Of a stretch of 64,000 nucleotides of DNA, positions 31,041-40,346 are shown in pieces (position 1 is the first letter of the stretch; each line of letters begins with the position of its first letter). This DNA is from Rhizobium sp. GN54 (lineage in GTDB: Bacteria > Pseudomonadota > Alphaproteobacteria > Rhizobiales > Rhizobiaceae), in contig NZ_JAJNCZ010000015.1 of assembly GCF_021026345.1 (NCBI RefSeq), positions 1 through 64,000 on the forward strand, read 5' to 3'. The notes under the pieces were generated by a model that saw nothing but the letters and a program-made list of their open reading frames with translations, did no database searches and was not told the DNA's origin. The position numbers were made by a program, and so were the translations under genes.

Positions 31041-32612
31041 ATGGCAGCTCCATACAGACTCGACGACGACAGCGTCGTCGTCATCATCGGCTCGGGTGCC
31101 GGCGGCGGCACGCTCGGCAACGAGCTGGCGCAGAAGGGCATCGACGTCGTCATCCTCGAGGCCGGCGCGCGCATCGAGCACGAGGACTTCATCAACGACG
31201 AGTGGGACAGCTTCGCCCAGCTCGCCTGGCTCGATCACCGCACGACCGGTGGCGGCTGGCGCGTCGGCAAGGATTTCCCGAACCTGCCGGCCTGGATCGT
31301 CAAGGCCGTGGGCGGCACGACGACGCACTGGGCCGGCGCCTCGCTGCGCATCCAGGAGCACGAGTTCAAGGCGCTGACCAACTACGGCAAGGTCGAGGGC
31401 GCCAATCTTCTGGACTGGCCGATCACGCTTGCCGACCTCGAGCCCTATTATGCGAAGGCCGAGGACAAGATGGGCGTGACCCGGACAAACGGCATCGAGG
31501 GCCTTCCGGGCAACAACAACTTCAAGATCCTCAAGGCCGGCGCCGACAAGCTCGGCTACAAGGAATGTCACACCGGCCGGATGGCCATCAATTCCGCCGA
31601 CCGCGACGACCGGATGAGCTGTCAGCAGACGGGCTTCTGCTTCCAGGGCTGCAAGTGGGGCGCCAAGTGGTCGACGCTCTACACCGAGATCCCGAAGGGC
31701 GAGGCCACAGGCAGGCTCGAGGTCCGGCCGAACGCGCACGTGGTCAAGATCGAGCACGATGCGGACGGCAAGGTGACGAACGTCGTCTATGCCGACAAGG
31801 ACGGCAAGCTGCAGAGCCAGAAGGCGCGGATCGTCTGCGTCGCGTGCAATTCGATCGAAAGCCCGAGGCTGCTGCTGAACTCCGAATCGGCCAGGTTTCC
31901 GGACGGGCTCGCCAACTCGTCCGGCCAGGTCGGCAAGAACTACATGCGCCACACCACCGGGTCGGTCTATGCGGTGTTCGAGAAGCCGGTGCACTTCTAC
32001 CGCGGTACGACGATGGCCGGCATCATCCAGGACGAGGCCGGGCACGATCCGTCGCGCGGCTTCGTCGGCGGCTACGAGATGGAGACGCTGGCGCTCGGCG
32101 TGCCCTTCATGGCGGCGTTCCTGGATCCCGGCGGCTGGGGCCGCTCCTTCGCCTCGGCCATGGACGGCTATGCCAACACCGCGGGCCTGTGGATCGTCGG
32201 CGAGGACATGCCGCAGGAGCAGAACGCGGTGAAGCTGCATGCGACACTGAAGGACCAGCACGGCATGCGGATCCCCGACGTCTGGTTCACCGACCATCCG
32301 AACGACATCGCCATGCGCAACCATGCCTACAAACAGGGCCAGGCGCTCTACGAGGCGGTCGGCGCGATCCGGAGCTTCCCGACGCCACCCTATCCCTCGA
32401 CCCACAATCTCGGCACGAACCGCATGAGCGAGAAGGCGCAGGACGGTGTCGTCAACAAATGGGGCCAGACCCACGACATCAAGAACCTGTTCGTCTCCGA
32501 CGGCAGCCAGTTCACCACCGGGGCGGCGGAAAACCCGACGCTGACGATCGTATCCCTGGCGATCCGCCAGGCGGACTATATCGCCGAGCAGATGAACGCC
32601 GGTTCCATCTGA
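31041..32612 (+). CDS. GMC-family FAD dehydrogenase with Fe-S motif
   Basis: 523 residues, GGGAGGAAG upstream. N-terminal FAD site VVIIGSGAGGGTLGNELAQK with Glu in LEAGARIE; C-terminal HNLGTNRMSE and LFVSDGSQFTTGAAENPTLT include the GMC His/Asn active-site region. MSCQQTGFCFQGC has the C-x5-C-x3-C spacing of the [3Fe-4S] site in FAD-dependent glucose dehydrogenases. With the Tat subunit it forms a periplasmic dehydrogenase for a sugar, polyol or sugar acid. Substrate cannot be told from sequence. The usual multihaem cytochrome c subunit is absent here, so the electron acceptor is coded elsewhere or is a different carrier. Confidence 0.85.
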   Translation: MAAPYRLDDDSVVVIIGSGAGGGTLGNELAQKGIDVVILEAGARIEHEDFINDEWDSFAQLAWLDHRTTGGGWRVGKDFPNLPAWIVKAVGGTTTHWAGASLRIQEHEFKALTNYGKVEGANLLDWPITLADLEPYYAKAEDKMGVTRTNGIEGLPGNNNFKILKAGADKLGYKECHTGRMAINSADRDDRMSCQQTGFCFQGCKWGAKWSTLYTEIPKGEATGRLEVRPNAHVVKIEHDADGKVTNVVYADKDGKLQSQKARIVCVACNSIESPRLLLNSESARFPDGLANSSGQVGKNYMRHTTGSVYAVFEKPVHFYRGTTMAGIIQDEAGHDPSRGFVGGYEMETLALGVPFMAAFLDPGGWGRSFASAMDGYANTAGLWIVGEDMPQEQNAVKLHATLKDQHGMRIPDVWFTDHPNDIAMRNHAYKQGQALYEAVGAIRSFPTPPYPSTHNLGTNRMSEKAQDGVVNKWGQTHDIKNLFVSDGSQFTTGAAENPTLTIVSLAIRQADYIAEQMNAGSI

Positions 32613-32761
32613 CGGCTGCGCCAACCTCCCCCGGCCGCCCGTGCGCGGCCGGTGATCGCGCGCGGTGATCCGCGCCCCCTCCGGTCGGCCCTGCCGGCCG
32701 TCTTCTTTTGAAGGGGAGCAGCGTTGTCGTTCAGCCGGGTGGCCGGCGGTGTCTGAACGCG

Positions 32762-32791
32762 AAACGGGCGGACCTTGCGGCCCGCCCGTTT
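32762..32791. terminator. Bidirectional terminator between the dehydrogenase and aapP
   Basis: Arms AAACGGGCGG (32762-32771) and CCGCCCGTTT (32782-32791), 10-nt loop, A-rich on one side and T-rich on the other. It lies between convergent genes. Confidence 0.75.
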
Positions 32792-32814
32792 GAGTTACTT
32801 CTATCGCACTGTGC

Positions 32815-33591
32815 TCAGTGCAGGATCTGGCTGAGGAACAGCCGGGTGCGCTCATGCTGCGGATTGTCAAAGAAGCTCTGCGGGTCGTTCTGCTCGACGA
32901 TCTGGCCCTGATCCATGAAGATCACGCGGTTGGCGACCTGGCGGGCGAAGCCCATCTCGTGGGTGACACAGAGCATGGTCATGCCCTCCTCGGCGAGCGA
33001 GACCATGGTGTCCAGCACTTCCTTGACCATTTCCGGGTCGAGTGCCGAGGTCGGCTCATCGAACAGCATGATCTTCGGCTTCATGCACAGCGAGCGGGCG
33101 ATCGCCACGCGCTGCTGCTGGCCGCCGGAGAGCTGGCCCGGATACTTGTGCGCCTGCTCGGGGATCTTGACCCGCTCGAGATAGTGCATGGCGACCTGCT
33201 CGGCATCCTTCTTCGGCATCTTGCGCACCCAGATCGGCGCCAGCGTGCAGTTCTCGAGGATCGTCAGGTGGGGGAAGAGGTTGAAGTGCTGGAACACCAT
33301 GCCGACCTCGCGGCGCACCTCGTCGATCTTCTTCAGGTCGTTCGTCAGTTCGATGCCGTCGACGACGATCTGGCCCTTCTGGTGTTCTTCCAGCCGGTTG
33401 ATGCAGCGAATCATCGTGGACTTGCCGGAGCCGGAGGGGCCGGCGATGACGATGCGCTCGCCGCGCATCACCTTGAGATTGATGTCGCGCAGGACGTGGA
33501 AGTCGCCGTACCACTTGTTCATGTTGACGATCTCGATGGCGACGTCCGTCGCCGATACCGTCATCTTCTTGGCCTGGGCCTGGTTTGCCAT
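32815..33591 (-). CDS. aapP: General L-amino acid ABC transporter ATP-binding protein
   Basis: 258 residues. Walker [10 protein letters not shown], signature [15 protein letters not shown], Walker [13 protein letters not shown] and the H-loop [10 protein letters not shown] are all present. It powers the AapQM permease pair with AapJ as binding protein, the broad-specificity amino acid uptake system studied in Rhizobium leguminosarum. Last gene of aapJQMP, 12 nt after aapM. Confidence 0.95.
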   Translation of the reverse strand: MANQAQAKKMTVSATDVAIEIVNMNKWYGDFHVLRDINLKVMRGERIVIAGPSGSGKSTMIRCINRLEEHQKGQIVVDGIELTNDLKKIDEVRREVGMVFQHFNLFPHLTILENCTLAPIWVRKMPKKDAEQVAMHYLERVKIPEQAHKYPGQLSGGQQQRVAIARSLCMKPKIMLFDEPTSALDPEMVKEVLDTMVSLAEEGMTMLCVTHEMGFARQVANRVIFMDQGQIVEQNDPQSFFDNPQHERTRLFLSQILH

Positions 33592-33603
33592 GGTTTGTTG
33601 TCC

Positions 33604-34764
33604 TTATCTCTTGTGGCCCGTGTCGAGCCTGCGCTCCACGAACATTGAATAGCGCGACATGCCGAAGCAGAAGATCCAGAAGACGAATCCTGCGAAGATC
33701 AGGCCCGTGAGCGGCGTCACCGGGGAGGCCCAGGAGACGTCGGCGAAGTTCTGACGGATGATGCCGAGCAGGTCGAACATGCCGATGATCGACACCAGCG
33801 AGGTGTCCTTGAACATGCCGATGAAGGTGTTGACGATGCCCGGGATGACGATCTTGATCGCCTGCGGCAGCACGATGAGCCCGGTCTTCTGCCAGTAGCT
33901 GAAGCCGAGCGAATCGGCACCCTCGTACTGGCCCTTGGGGATCGCCTGCAGGCCGCCGCGGATCACCTCGGCCATATAGGCCGATGCGAAGATCGAAAAG
34001 CCGATCAACGCCCGCAGGAACCGGTCGACGGTGACCCCCTGCGGCATGAACAGCGGCAGCATGACGCTCGCCATGAACAGCACGGTGATCAGCGGCACGC
34101 CGCGGACGATCTCGATGAAGGTGACGCACAGCGTCTTGATCACCGGCATGGGGGAGCGCCGTCCGAGCGCCAGCAGGATGCCGAGCGGGAACGACACGGC
34201 CATGCCGACGAAGGACAGGATCAGCGTCACCATCAACCCGCCCCACAGCGAGGTCTCGACGTGCCGGAGGCCGAAGACGCCGCCGACGAGGAGGAAGAAC
34301 GAGACGATCGGCAGAACCGCAAACAGCAGGATCGCGTTCCAGCCCTTGTAGGGCACCTTCGGGATCAGGAGCGGCACCAGCAGCGCCACGAACGAGATGC
34401 CGACGAGCGTCGGGCGCCAGCGTTCGTCGATCGGGTAGCGCCCGAAGATGAACTGGTCGAAGCGCGAGCCGATGAAGGCCCAGCAGGCGCCGCTCCAGCC
34501 TTCCGGCTGGCTGCCGCCGCTCTGGACGACGGTGGCACAGAAGGTGCGGTCGGTGCCCGTCCACTGGGCGTCGAAGAACAGCCAGTTCAGCATCTGGGGC
34601 ACATACCAGGCCAGAAGCAGCAGCGCGATCACGGTCAGGATCGTGTCCTTGGTCGTCGCGAACAGGTTGGTTTTCAGCCAGTGGGCCACGCCGGTGACGC
34701 CGGGCGGTGGCGGTTCTGCGGCGATCATCTGGGTGCGGACGTAAGACGTTTGTGTGCTAGCCAT
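33604..34764 (-). CDS. aapM: General L-amino acid ABC transporter permease
   Basis: 386 residues, several membrane segments. The C-terminal ~220 residues hold the polar amino-acid permease domain ([20 protein letters not shown] then [16 protein letters not shown], the EAA loop). The longer N-terminal half with extra membrane spans is typical of AapM rather than HisM-size permeases. Pairs with AapQ. Start 3 nt after the aapQ stop. Confidence 0.93.
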   Translation of the reverse strand: MASTQTSYVRTQMIAAEPPPPGVTGVAHWLKTNLFATTKDTILTVIALLLLAWYVPQMLNWLFFDAQWTGTDRTFCATVVQSGGSQPEGWSGACWAFIGSRFDQFIFGRYPIDERWRPTLVGISFVALLVPLLIPKVPYKGWNAILLFAVLPIVSFFLLVGGVFGLRHVETSLWGGLMVTLILSFVGMAVSFPLGILLALGRRSPMPVIKTLCVTFIEIVRGVPLITVLFMASVMLPLFMPQGVTVDRFLRALIGFSIFASAYMAEVIRGGLQAIPKGQYEGADSLGFSYWQKTGLIVLPQAIKIVIPGIVNTFIGMFKDTSLVSIIGMFDLLGIIRQNFADVSWASPVTPLTGLIFAGFVFWIFCFGMSRYSMFVERRLDTGHKR

Positions 34765-34767
34765 GTC

Positions 34768-35964
34768 CTATCGCTCCACCAGGGCCATTCTCGAATTGAA
34801 CCAGTTCATGAAGAGCGATGTCAGCAGGCTGATGCTGAGATAGACCACCATCCAGATCGCCACGATCTCGATCGGGTGGCCGCTCTGGTTCAGGATCGTG
34901 CCGCCGACGGAGACGAGGTCGGCGTAGCCGATCGCGATTGCCAGCGTCGAGTTCTTCGTCAGGTTGAGATACTGGCTCGTCAGCGGCGGGATGATGATGC
35001 GCATCGCCTGCGGGACGACGACGAACCGGGTCGTATATCCCTGCCTGAGCCCGAGCGCCTCGGCCGCCTCCGATTGGCCCCTCGGCACGGCACGAATGCC
35101 GCCGCGGACGATCTCGGCGATGAAGGAGGCGGTGTAGAATGACAGCGCCAGGTAGAGCGAGATGAACTCGGGTCCGACGACGGAACCGCCCGTCAGGTTG
35201 AAGGTGCCGGCGACTGGATAGTCGAACGACAGCGGCGCGCCCATGATGACATAGGCGATCACCGGGAAGGCCACGATCATCGCAATGGACGGCCACAGAA
35301 TCGGGACGCCGCGGCCGGTCGCCATGCGCCTGTTCAGCGAATAGCGCCGCAGAACCAGCGACAGGACGATGGCGGCGAGAAGGGCTGCGAGCACGAGCCA
35401 GAAGCCTTCGGCGAAGACCGGCTTGGGAAAGGCAAAGCCGCGGTTGTTCAGGTAGCTTCCGAAGGGCAGGGCGATGGATTCGCGCACGCCCGGCAGGACG
35501 GCGAGGACGCCGCTGTACCAGAAGAAGATGACGAGCAACGGCGGGATGTTGCGGAAGATCTCGACATAGGCGGTGGAGAGCTTGGCGATCAGCCAGTTTT
35601 TCGAGAGCCGCCCGATGCCGATGATGAAGCCCAGGACCGTGGCCGTGATGATGCCGGTGAACGCCACGAGCAGCGTGTTGAGGAAGCCGACATAGAGCGC
35701 GCGGGCATAGGTCGAATCGCTGGAAAAGGCGATGAGTGACTGCCCGAGATCGAAGCCTGCGCGGCCGGACAGGAAGCCGAAGCCTGAGGCGATGTTGGCG
35801 CGCCGGAGGTTCTCCAGCGTGTTGGTCCAGATGAAATAGATCAGGGCGATGAAGACGAGCGCCGTCACGACCTGATAGATGATGCCGCGGATTTTCGGAT
35901 CGTTGAGGAGGGAACTGGGCGGTCGTTCCGTCCTGCCTGATGCCATCGATGCGGGTGCTGCCAT
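34768..35964 (-). CDS. aapQ: General L-amino acid ABC transporter permease
   Basis: 398 residues from ATG 35964 with AAGGGGA upstream (the frame is open further but unsupported). First span IIYQVVTALVFIALIYFIW; large periplasmic insertion; EAA loop in AEIVRGGIRAVPRGQSEAAE and ALGLRQGYTTRFVVVPQAMR. Matches the unusually long AapQ. Separated from aapJ by ~95 nt that hold a strong hairpin, so it is probably expressed at a lower level than the binding protein. Confidence 0.93.
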   Translation of the reverse strand: MAAPASMASGRTERPPSSLLNDPKIRGIIYQVVTALVFIALIYFIWTNTLENLRRANIASGFGFLSGRAGFDLGQSLIAFSSDSTYARALYVGFLNTLLVAFTGIITATVLGFIIGIGRLSKNWLIAKLSTAYVEIFRNIPPLLVIFFWYSGVLAVLPGVRESIALPFGSYLNNRGFAFPKPVFAEGFWLVLAALLAAIVLSLVLRRYSLNRRMATGRGVPILWPSIAMIVAFPVIAYVIMGAPLSFDYPVAGTFNLTGGSVVGPEFISLYLALSFYTASFIAEIVRGGIRAVPRGQSEAAEALGLRQGYTTRFVVVPQAMRIIIPPLTSQYLNLTKNSTLAIAIGYADLVSVGGTILNQSGHPIEIVAIWMVVYLSISLLTSLFMNWFNSRMALVER

Positions 35965-36013
35965 TGTCGTCCCCTTGATCGCCCTTGTTCGAGCGCTTCT
36001 TGTTCTAGGGATG

Positions 36014-36039
36014 AAGGGCGGGATCGATCCCGCCCTTCG
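36014..36039 (-). terminator. Intercistronic hairpin between aapJ and aapQ
   Basis: A perfect 26-nt palindrome (13-nt arms, GAAGGGCGGGATC and its complement). Located between the binding-protein gene and the permease genes, where such hairpins commonly stabilise upstream mRNA or attenuate downstream transcription. No T-run follows, so partial read-through is expected. Confidence 0.7.
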
Positions 36040-36058
36040 CATGCGTGTCGCCGGCCGC

Positions 36059-37084
36059 TTAGCGGATCGGCGGGGCGTACTGGATGCCGCCCTTGGTCCA
36101 CAGGGCGTTCAGGCCGCGCTCGATCTTGAGCGGGCTGCCGGCACCGATGTTGCGGTCGAAGACTTCGCCGTAGTTGCCGACGGCCTTGATGACGTTGACC
36201 GCCCATTCGTTGTCGAGGCCGAGATCGGCGCCGATGGTGCTGTCGGCTTCGGCGCCGAGGAAGCGCTTGATGTCCGGGTTCGGCGAGTTCTTCATCTCTT
36301 CGACATTGGCCTGGGTGACGCCGAATTCCTCGGCGTTGATCAGCGCATAGTGAACCCAGCTGACGATGTCGAACCACTTGTCGTCGCCCTGGCGAACGGC
36401 CGGTGCGAGCGGCTCCTTGGAGATGATTTCCGGCAGGACCATGTGGTCGTCCGGAGCCGCCAGCGTCAGGCGGATCGCATAGAGGCCGGACTGGTCGGTG
36501 GTGTAGACGTCGCAGCGGCCGGCGTCGTAGGCGGCGTTGACTTCCTCGATCTTCTCGAAGACGACCGGGTTGTACTGCAGGTTGTTGGCCTTGAAGTAGT
36601 CGGCGAGGTTGAGCTCGGTGGTGGTGCCGGTCTGCACGCAGACGGCGGCGCCGGAGAGCTCGAGCGCCGACTTCACGTTCAGGCTCTTGCGGACCATGAA
36701 GCCCTGGCCGTCATAGTAGTTGACCGGGCGGAAGTTGAAGCCGAGCGCGGTGTCGCGATTGATCGTCCAGGTGGTATTGCGGGCCAGAACGTCGACTTCG
36801 CCCGACTGCAGCGCCGGGAAGCGTTCCTTGGCGGTGGTCGGCGTGTACTTGACCTTGGTCGCGTCGCCGAAGACCGCAGCGGCGATCGCCTTGCAATAAT
36901 CGACGTCGAAACCGGCATAGTTGCCCTGGGCGTCGGGAGCGGCGAACCCGGCAAGGCTGCTGTTGACGCCGCACTGTACGAAACCCTTCGCCTTCACGTC
37001 GGACAGCGTGTCCGCCTGGGCAGCCTGGGCGCCCATCCCCAAAACGGCAGCGCCGAGGAGTGCCGTAACGATCTTCTTAGCCAT
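36059..37084 (-). CDS. aapJ: General L-amino acid ABC transporter periplasmic binding protein
   Basis: 341 residues from ATG 37084 (a TTG two codons earlier is open; AAGGG spacing favours the ATG). Signal peptide KKIVTALLGAAVLGMGAQAA, cleaved near QA-QA. DAQGNYAGFDVDYCKAIAAA and ARNTTWTINRDTALGFNFRP are solute-binding family 3 signatures; length matches AapJ. It binds a wide range of L-amino acids in the periplasm. First gene of aapJQMP. Confidence 0.95.
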   Translation of the reverse strand: MAKKIVTALLGAAVLGMGAQAAQADTLSDVKAKGFVQCGVNSSLAGFAAPDAQGNYAGFDVDYCKAIAAAVFGDATKVKYTPTTAKERFPALQSGEVDVLARNTTWTINRDTALGFNFRPVNYYDGQGFMVRKSLNVKSALELSGAAVCVQTGTTTELNLADYFKANNLQYNPVVFEKIEEVNAAYDAGRCDVYTTDQSGLYAIRLTLAAPDDHMVLPEIISKEPLAPAVRQGDDKWFDIVSWVHYALINAEEFGVTQANVEEMKNSPNPDIKRFLGAEADSTIGADLGLDNEWAVNVIKAVGNYGEVFDRNIGAGSPLKIERGLNALWTKGGIQYAPPIR

Positions 37085-37451
37085 GTCCAAATACCCTTGT
37101 TCTATTTGTCTTTATTCGTCCGGCTGGTGCTGCCAAGGTGCGGGAGCGTCGCCGGCACTCGTCGCCCTCCCGGCGCGAGTTGATCTATCTCATGCTCAAA
37201 ACGACGCACGGTCAAGAGTGGCGGCCTGTTTTCCAAGCAAGCTGGTGAATCTCACTGGCAATGACAAAAAAATAAGCAAATTCAGCTGGAAAAGGGCAGG
37301 TTGAGCTCAAAAAAAACGCGTCCGGAGCCGCTTCGAAATGCCCGATCCGTCACTTGCGCGTGATGGGTACTTCAGCAAAATTGGCTTGACCACGCAAATC
37401 AGGCTCTGGAAAGTGCCCGTTCTCATCAGGCAACACTGCGGATTCCTATTG
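37085..37451. other. Divergent regulatory region between aapJ and metC
   Basis: About 365 nt with no gene. AT-richer patches near 37255-37320 and just before 37451 may hold promoters for both directions; I cannot name exact boxes. Short frames here lack ribosome-binding sites. Confidence 0.5.
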
Positions 37452-38642
37452 ATGACCGACAAGAATGACGTGCTGGCCGGCGCCGGCCCGAACACCCGAC
37501 TGGCCCATATCGGCAACGACCCCACCGAATTCCACGGCTTCGTCAATCCACCGGTCGTCCACGCCTCCACCGTGCTTTTCCCCAATGCGGCGACGATGGA
37601 GCACCGGGCGCAGAAATACAGCTACGGCACCCGCGGCACGCCGACGACGGACGCTCTGTGCGCTGCGATCGATGAACTGGAGGGCTCGGCCGGCACCATC
37701 CTCGTGCCCTCCGGGCTCGCCGCCGTCAGCGTCCCGTTCCTGGCGTTCCTGTCGGCCGGCGACCACGCCCTCGTCGTCGATTCGGTCTACAGCCCCACCC
37801 GGCACTTCTGCGACACGATGCTGGCCCGGTTGGGCGTGACGGTCGAATATTACGATCCTTCCGTCGGGGCCGGGATCGCGTCGCTGATGAAGCCGAACAC
37901 GAAACTCGTGCATCTCGAGGCGCCCGGCTCGAATACTTTCGAGATGCAGGACGTCCGCGCCACCGCCGATGCCGCGCACAAGGGCGGTGCGGTCGTCACC
38001 ATGGACAACACCTGGGCGACGCCGCTCTATTTCCGTCCGCTCGACCATGGCGTCGACGTCTCGATCCATGCGGCCACGAAATATCCGTCCGGCCATTCCG
38101 ACATCCTGATGGGCACCGTCTCGGCCAATGCCGCCCACTGGCGGCAGCTATGGGAGGGCAATTTCGCGCTCGGCATCTGCGGTTCGCCCGACGATTCCTA
38201 CCAGATCCTGCGGGGACTGAGGACCATGGGCGTGCGGCTGGAGCGACACCAGGAGAGCGCCATGCGGCTTGCGGAGTGGCTGGAGGGGCGGGACGGAGTC
38301 GTCTCCGTCCTCCATCCCGGCCTGCCGAGCTTTCCGGGCCACGAACTTTGGAAGCGCGACTTCAAGGGCGCGAGCGGCATCTTCTCGATCGTGCTCGACG
38401 GCGGCGATCCCGGCCGGTTCAAGGCCAAGGCGCATGCCTTCCTCGATGCCTTGAAGATCTTCGGTCTCGGCTACTCCTGGGGCGGCTTCGAGAGCCTTGC
38501 CGTCCACGTCAACCTGAGCGACCGCCGCATCTGCAAGGCGCCCGAAAACGGCCCCGTGGTCCGGCTCCAGATCGGCCTCGAAGACATGGCCGATCTCCGC
38601 GCCGACATCGAGCGCGGACTGGCGGCAGCGCGGGCGGTCTAG
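37452..38642 (+). CDS. metC: Cystathionine beta-lyase-type PLP enzyme
   Basis: 396 residues from ATG 37452. Cys/Met metabolism PLP family: YSYGTRGTPTTDALCAAIDE near residue 55, phosphate-binding GTILVPSGLAAV, Asp in VTMDNTWATP and the PLP Lys in HAATKYPSGHSDILMG. The family splits cystathionine into homocysteine, pyruvate and ammonia for methionine synthesis. A metC gene next to aap is known in rhizobia. Strict specificity (beta-lyase versus desulfhydrase) is not readable. Confidence 0.88.
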   Translation: MTDKNDVLAGAGPNTRLAHIGNDPTEFHGFVNPPVVHASTVLFPNAATMEHRAQKYSYGTRGTPTTDALCAAIDELEGSAGTILVPSGLAAVSVPFLAFLSAGDHALVVDSVYSPTRHFCDTMLARLGVTVEYYDPSVGAGIASLMKPNTKLVHLEAPGSNTFEMQDVRATADAAHKGGAVVTMDNTWATPLYFRPLDHGVDVSIHAATKYPSGHSDILMGTVSANAAHWRQLWEGNFALGICGSPDDSYQILRGLRTMGVRLERHQESAMRLAEWLEGRDGVVSVLHPGLPSFPGHELWKRDFKGASGIFSIVLDGGDPGRFKAKAHAFLDALKIFGLGYSWGGFESLAVHVNLSDRRICKAPENGPVVRLQIGLEDMADLRADIERGLAAARAV

Positions 38643-38721
38643 ACAAGGCTGCCCGGCGGCGAACATCGACACGGCCAGGACGGCCCGCAGCGCGATGCGA
38701 TCGCCTGCGGGCTGATTGCTT

Positions 38722-39894
38722 TCAGATGTGCGACCGGTAGCCGTAGAGCCAGTCGAGATCGGCGGCCAGGCGCTCGGGGCCTCGCAGGCCTAGCACGACA
38801 TCGCGGACCAGTGCCACCGGGCCGCGCGCGTGGTAGGCGAAGCGGTTGAAGTCGGCCCGCGCGCGGACGCGGCGGACGCGCTGGCGGCGGCGTGTCTCGA
38901 AATCGGAAAGGGCGGTCCGAATATCCGGAGCGTCGGCAACGGCCTGTGCGAGTTCGGCCGCGTCCTCGATCGCCATCGCCGCACCCTGCGCCGCGAAAGG
39001 CGTTGTCGCATGCGCCGCATCGCCGATCAGCACGAGATCGTTGCCGTCGAACCAGCGCCCGTCGCCGCATTCGTAGAGCGGCCAGGCGAGGGGCTTTTCG
39101 GCAAGGCCCAGGAGAGCCGCAATGTCCTTGTTCCAGCCGGAGAAGGCGTCGAGCCGGAAGGCTGCGCCGGCCTCGCCGGCCTGCGTCTCCCAGCCGCGGC
39201 TGATGAAGGCCGGGCCCTTGTGGATCGCGACGACATTGAAGGCGTTCGCCTCGGTGAGCGGGTAGGCGACGAGATGCGCCGAGGGTCCGACGAATGCGGT
39301 GACCGCGCGCGGATCGAGAAAGCGCGGCGCTTTCGCAAACGGAATCATGAAGCGCCAGGCGATGTTGCCGCTGAAGCGGGCATTGGCAGCGCCGGGAACG
39401 CCCGCCCGCATGGTCGACCAGACGCCGTCGGCGGCGATCGTCAGGTCCGGACGGACGCCGATCAAGTCCGCGATCTCGGCGGCGCGGTCGTATCCTTCCA
39501 TGCGCACGCCGAGCGTCATGCCGACAAGCGGGTTGTCGCGGGCGGCGTCGAACAGGACCTTTTGCAGCGTGGCACGGTGAAGGACGCCGTAGGGGTCGTG
39601 CCAGCGCCGCCGGGCGTCGGCGCCGGCCGGAACCTGGGCGAGCTGCTTGAGGCTGCGGCCGGAGGCGAGCACGATCCGCTCGGGCTCGGTCCAGCGCCTT
39701 TCGAGGGCGGGAAGGAGGCCGAGCGCGGAGAGGACACGGGTCGCGTTCGGCGACAGTTGCAGGCCGGCGCCGACCTCTTCGAGCCGGTCGGCCTGTTCGA
39801 TCAGGTGGCTGGAGATGCCCTTTCGGGCCAGGCAGAGTGCCGCAGTCAGGCCGGCAATGCCGGCGCCGACGATCGCAACCGTTCGCACGGTCAT
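38722..39894 (-). CDS. FAD-dependent monooxygenase, salicylate-hydroxylase-like
   Basis: 390 residues. FAD-binding VAIVGAGIAGLTAALCLARK at the N-terminus, the DG motif in LTIAADGVWSTMR, and the GD motif LIGDAAHATTPFAAQGAAMA near residue 290: class A flavoprotein monooxygenase layout. Such enzymes hydroxylate aromatic acids or related compounds with NAD(P)H. Substrate not predictable. Convergent with metC; the zinc-finger gene upstream on the same strand ends 26 nt from its start and may be co-transcribed. Confidence 0.85.
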   Translation of the reverse strand: MTVRTVAIVGAGIAGLTAALCLARKGISSHLIEQADRLEEVGAGLQLSPNATRVLSALGLLPALERRWTEPERIVLASGRSLKQLAQVPAGADARRRWHDPYGVLHRATLQKVLFDAARDNPLVGMTLGVRMEGYDRAAEIADLIGVRPDLTIAADGVWSTMRAGVPGAANARFSGNIAWRFMIPFAKAPRFLDPRAVTAFVGPSAHLVAYPLTEANAFNVVAIHKGPAFISRGWETQAGEAGAAFRLDAFSGWNKDIAALLGLAEKPLAWPLYECGDGRWFDGNDLVLIGDAAHATTPFAAQGAAMAIEDAAELAQAVADAPDIRTALSDFETRRRQRVRRVRARADFNRFAYHARGPVALVRDVVLGLRGPERLAADLDWLYGYRSHI

Positions 39895-39920
39895 CCGCGC
39901 GACCCCTCATGCGACATCGA

Positions 39921-40166
39921 TCAGGCGGCCTGGTTTGCGAAGGTGCAGCCGACCGGGTTCGTCTGGGTCGCCTTCAGTGAGGGATTGTAGCGGTAGAGCG
40001 TGGAGCAGTAGCCGCAGACCTTTTCATTGTCGTCGCCCATGTCGATGAAGATGTGGGGATGATCGAACGGGACGGAGGCGCCGACGCACATGAACTCCTT
40101 CACGCCGATCTCGATCACCGCGTGTCCGCCGTCGTTCTGGAAGTGGGGAATGCTGTGGCCAGCCAT
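39921..40166 (-). CDS. CHCC zinc-finger protein, NDUFS6-like
   Basis: 81 residues from ATG 40166. KEFMCVGASVPFDHPHIFID and EKVCGYCSTLYRY give the C-H-C-C zinc site of the family that includes mitochondrial complex I subunit NDUFS6. In alphaproteobacteria it is a small accessory subunit of NADH:quinone oxidoreductase. Together with the NDUFS4-like gene at 25504 the window has two complex I accessory genes at separate places. Confidence 0.88.
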   Translation of the reverse strand: MAGHSIPHFQNDGGHAVIEIGVKEFMCVGASVPFDHPHIFIDMGDDNEKVCGYCSTLYRYNPSLKATQTNPVGCTFANQAA

Positions 40167-40346
40167 GGGATGCTCCGGAAGGTCTGTCTGAATTTCGGCG
40201 GACCATATAGCCGTTGGGCGGAAATGTGTAGCGGCAAACGTCAAGTCGCAGGGGAGAAAAAAGACGCCCCGCAGCGTTCCATCATGCGGCAAAGCGTCCT
40301 ATGAGCGGAGGGCCCGCAGGATGCGGCAGGCGCACATGAAAGAGGC

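Noticed and set aside
30909-32870. 653-codon minus-strand frame opposite the GMC dehydrogenase
   Set aside because: No ribosome-binding site or domain; the sense gene has clear FAD and active-site motifs.
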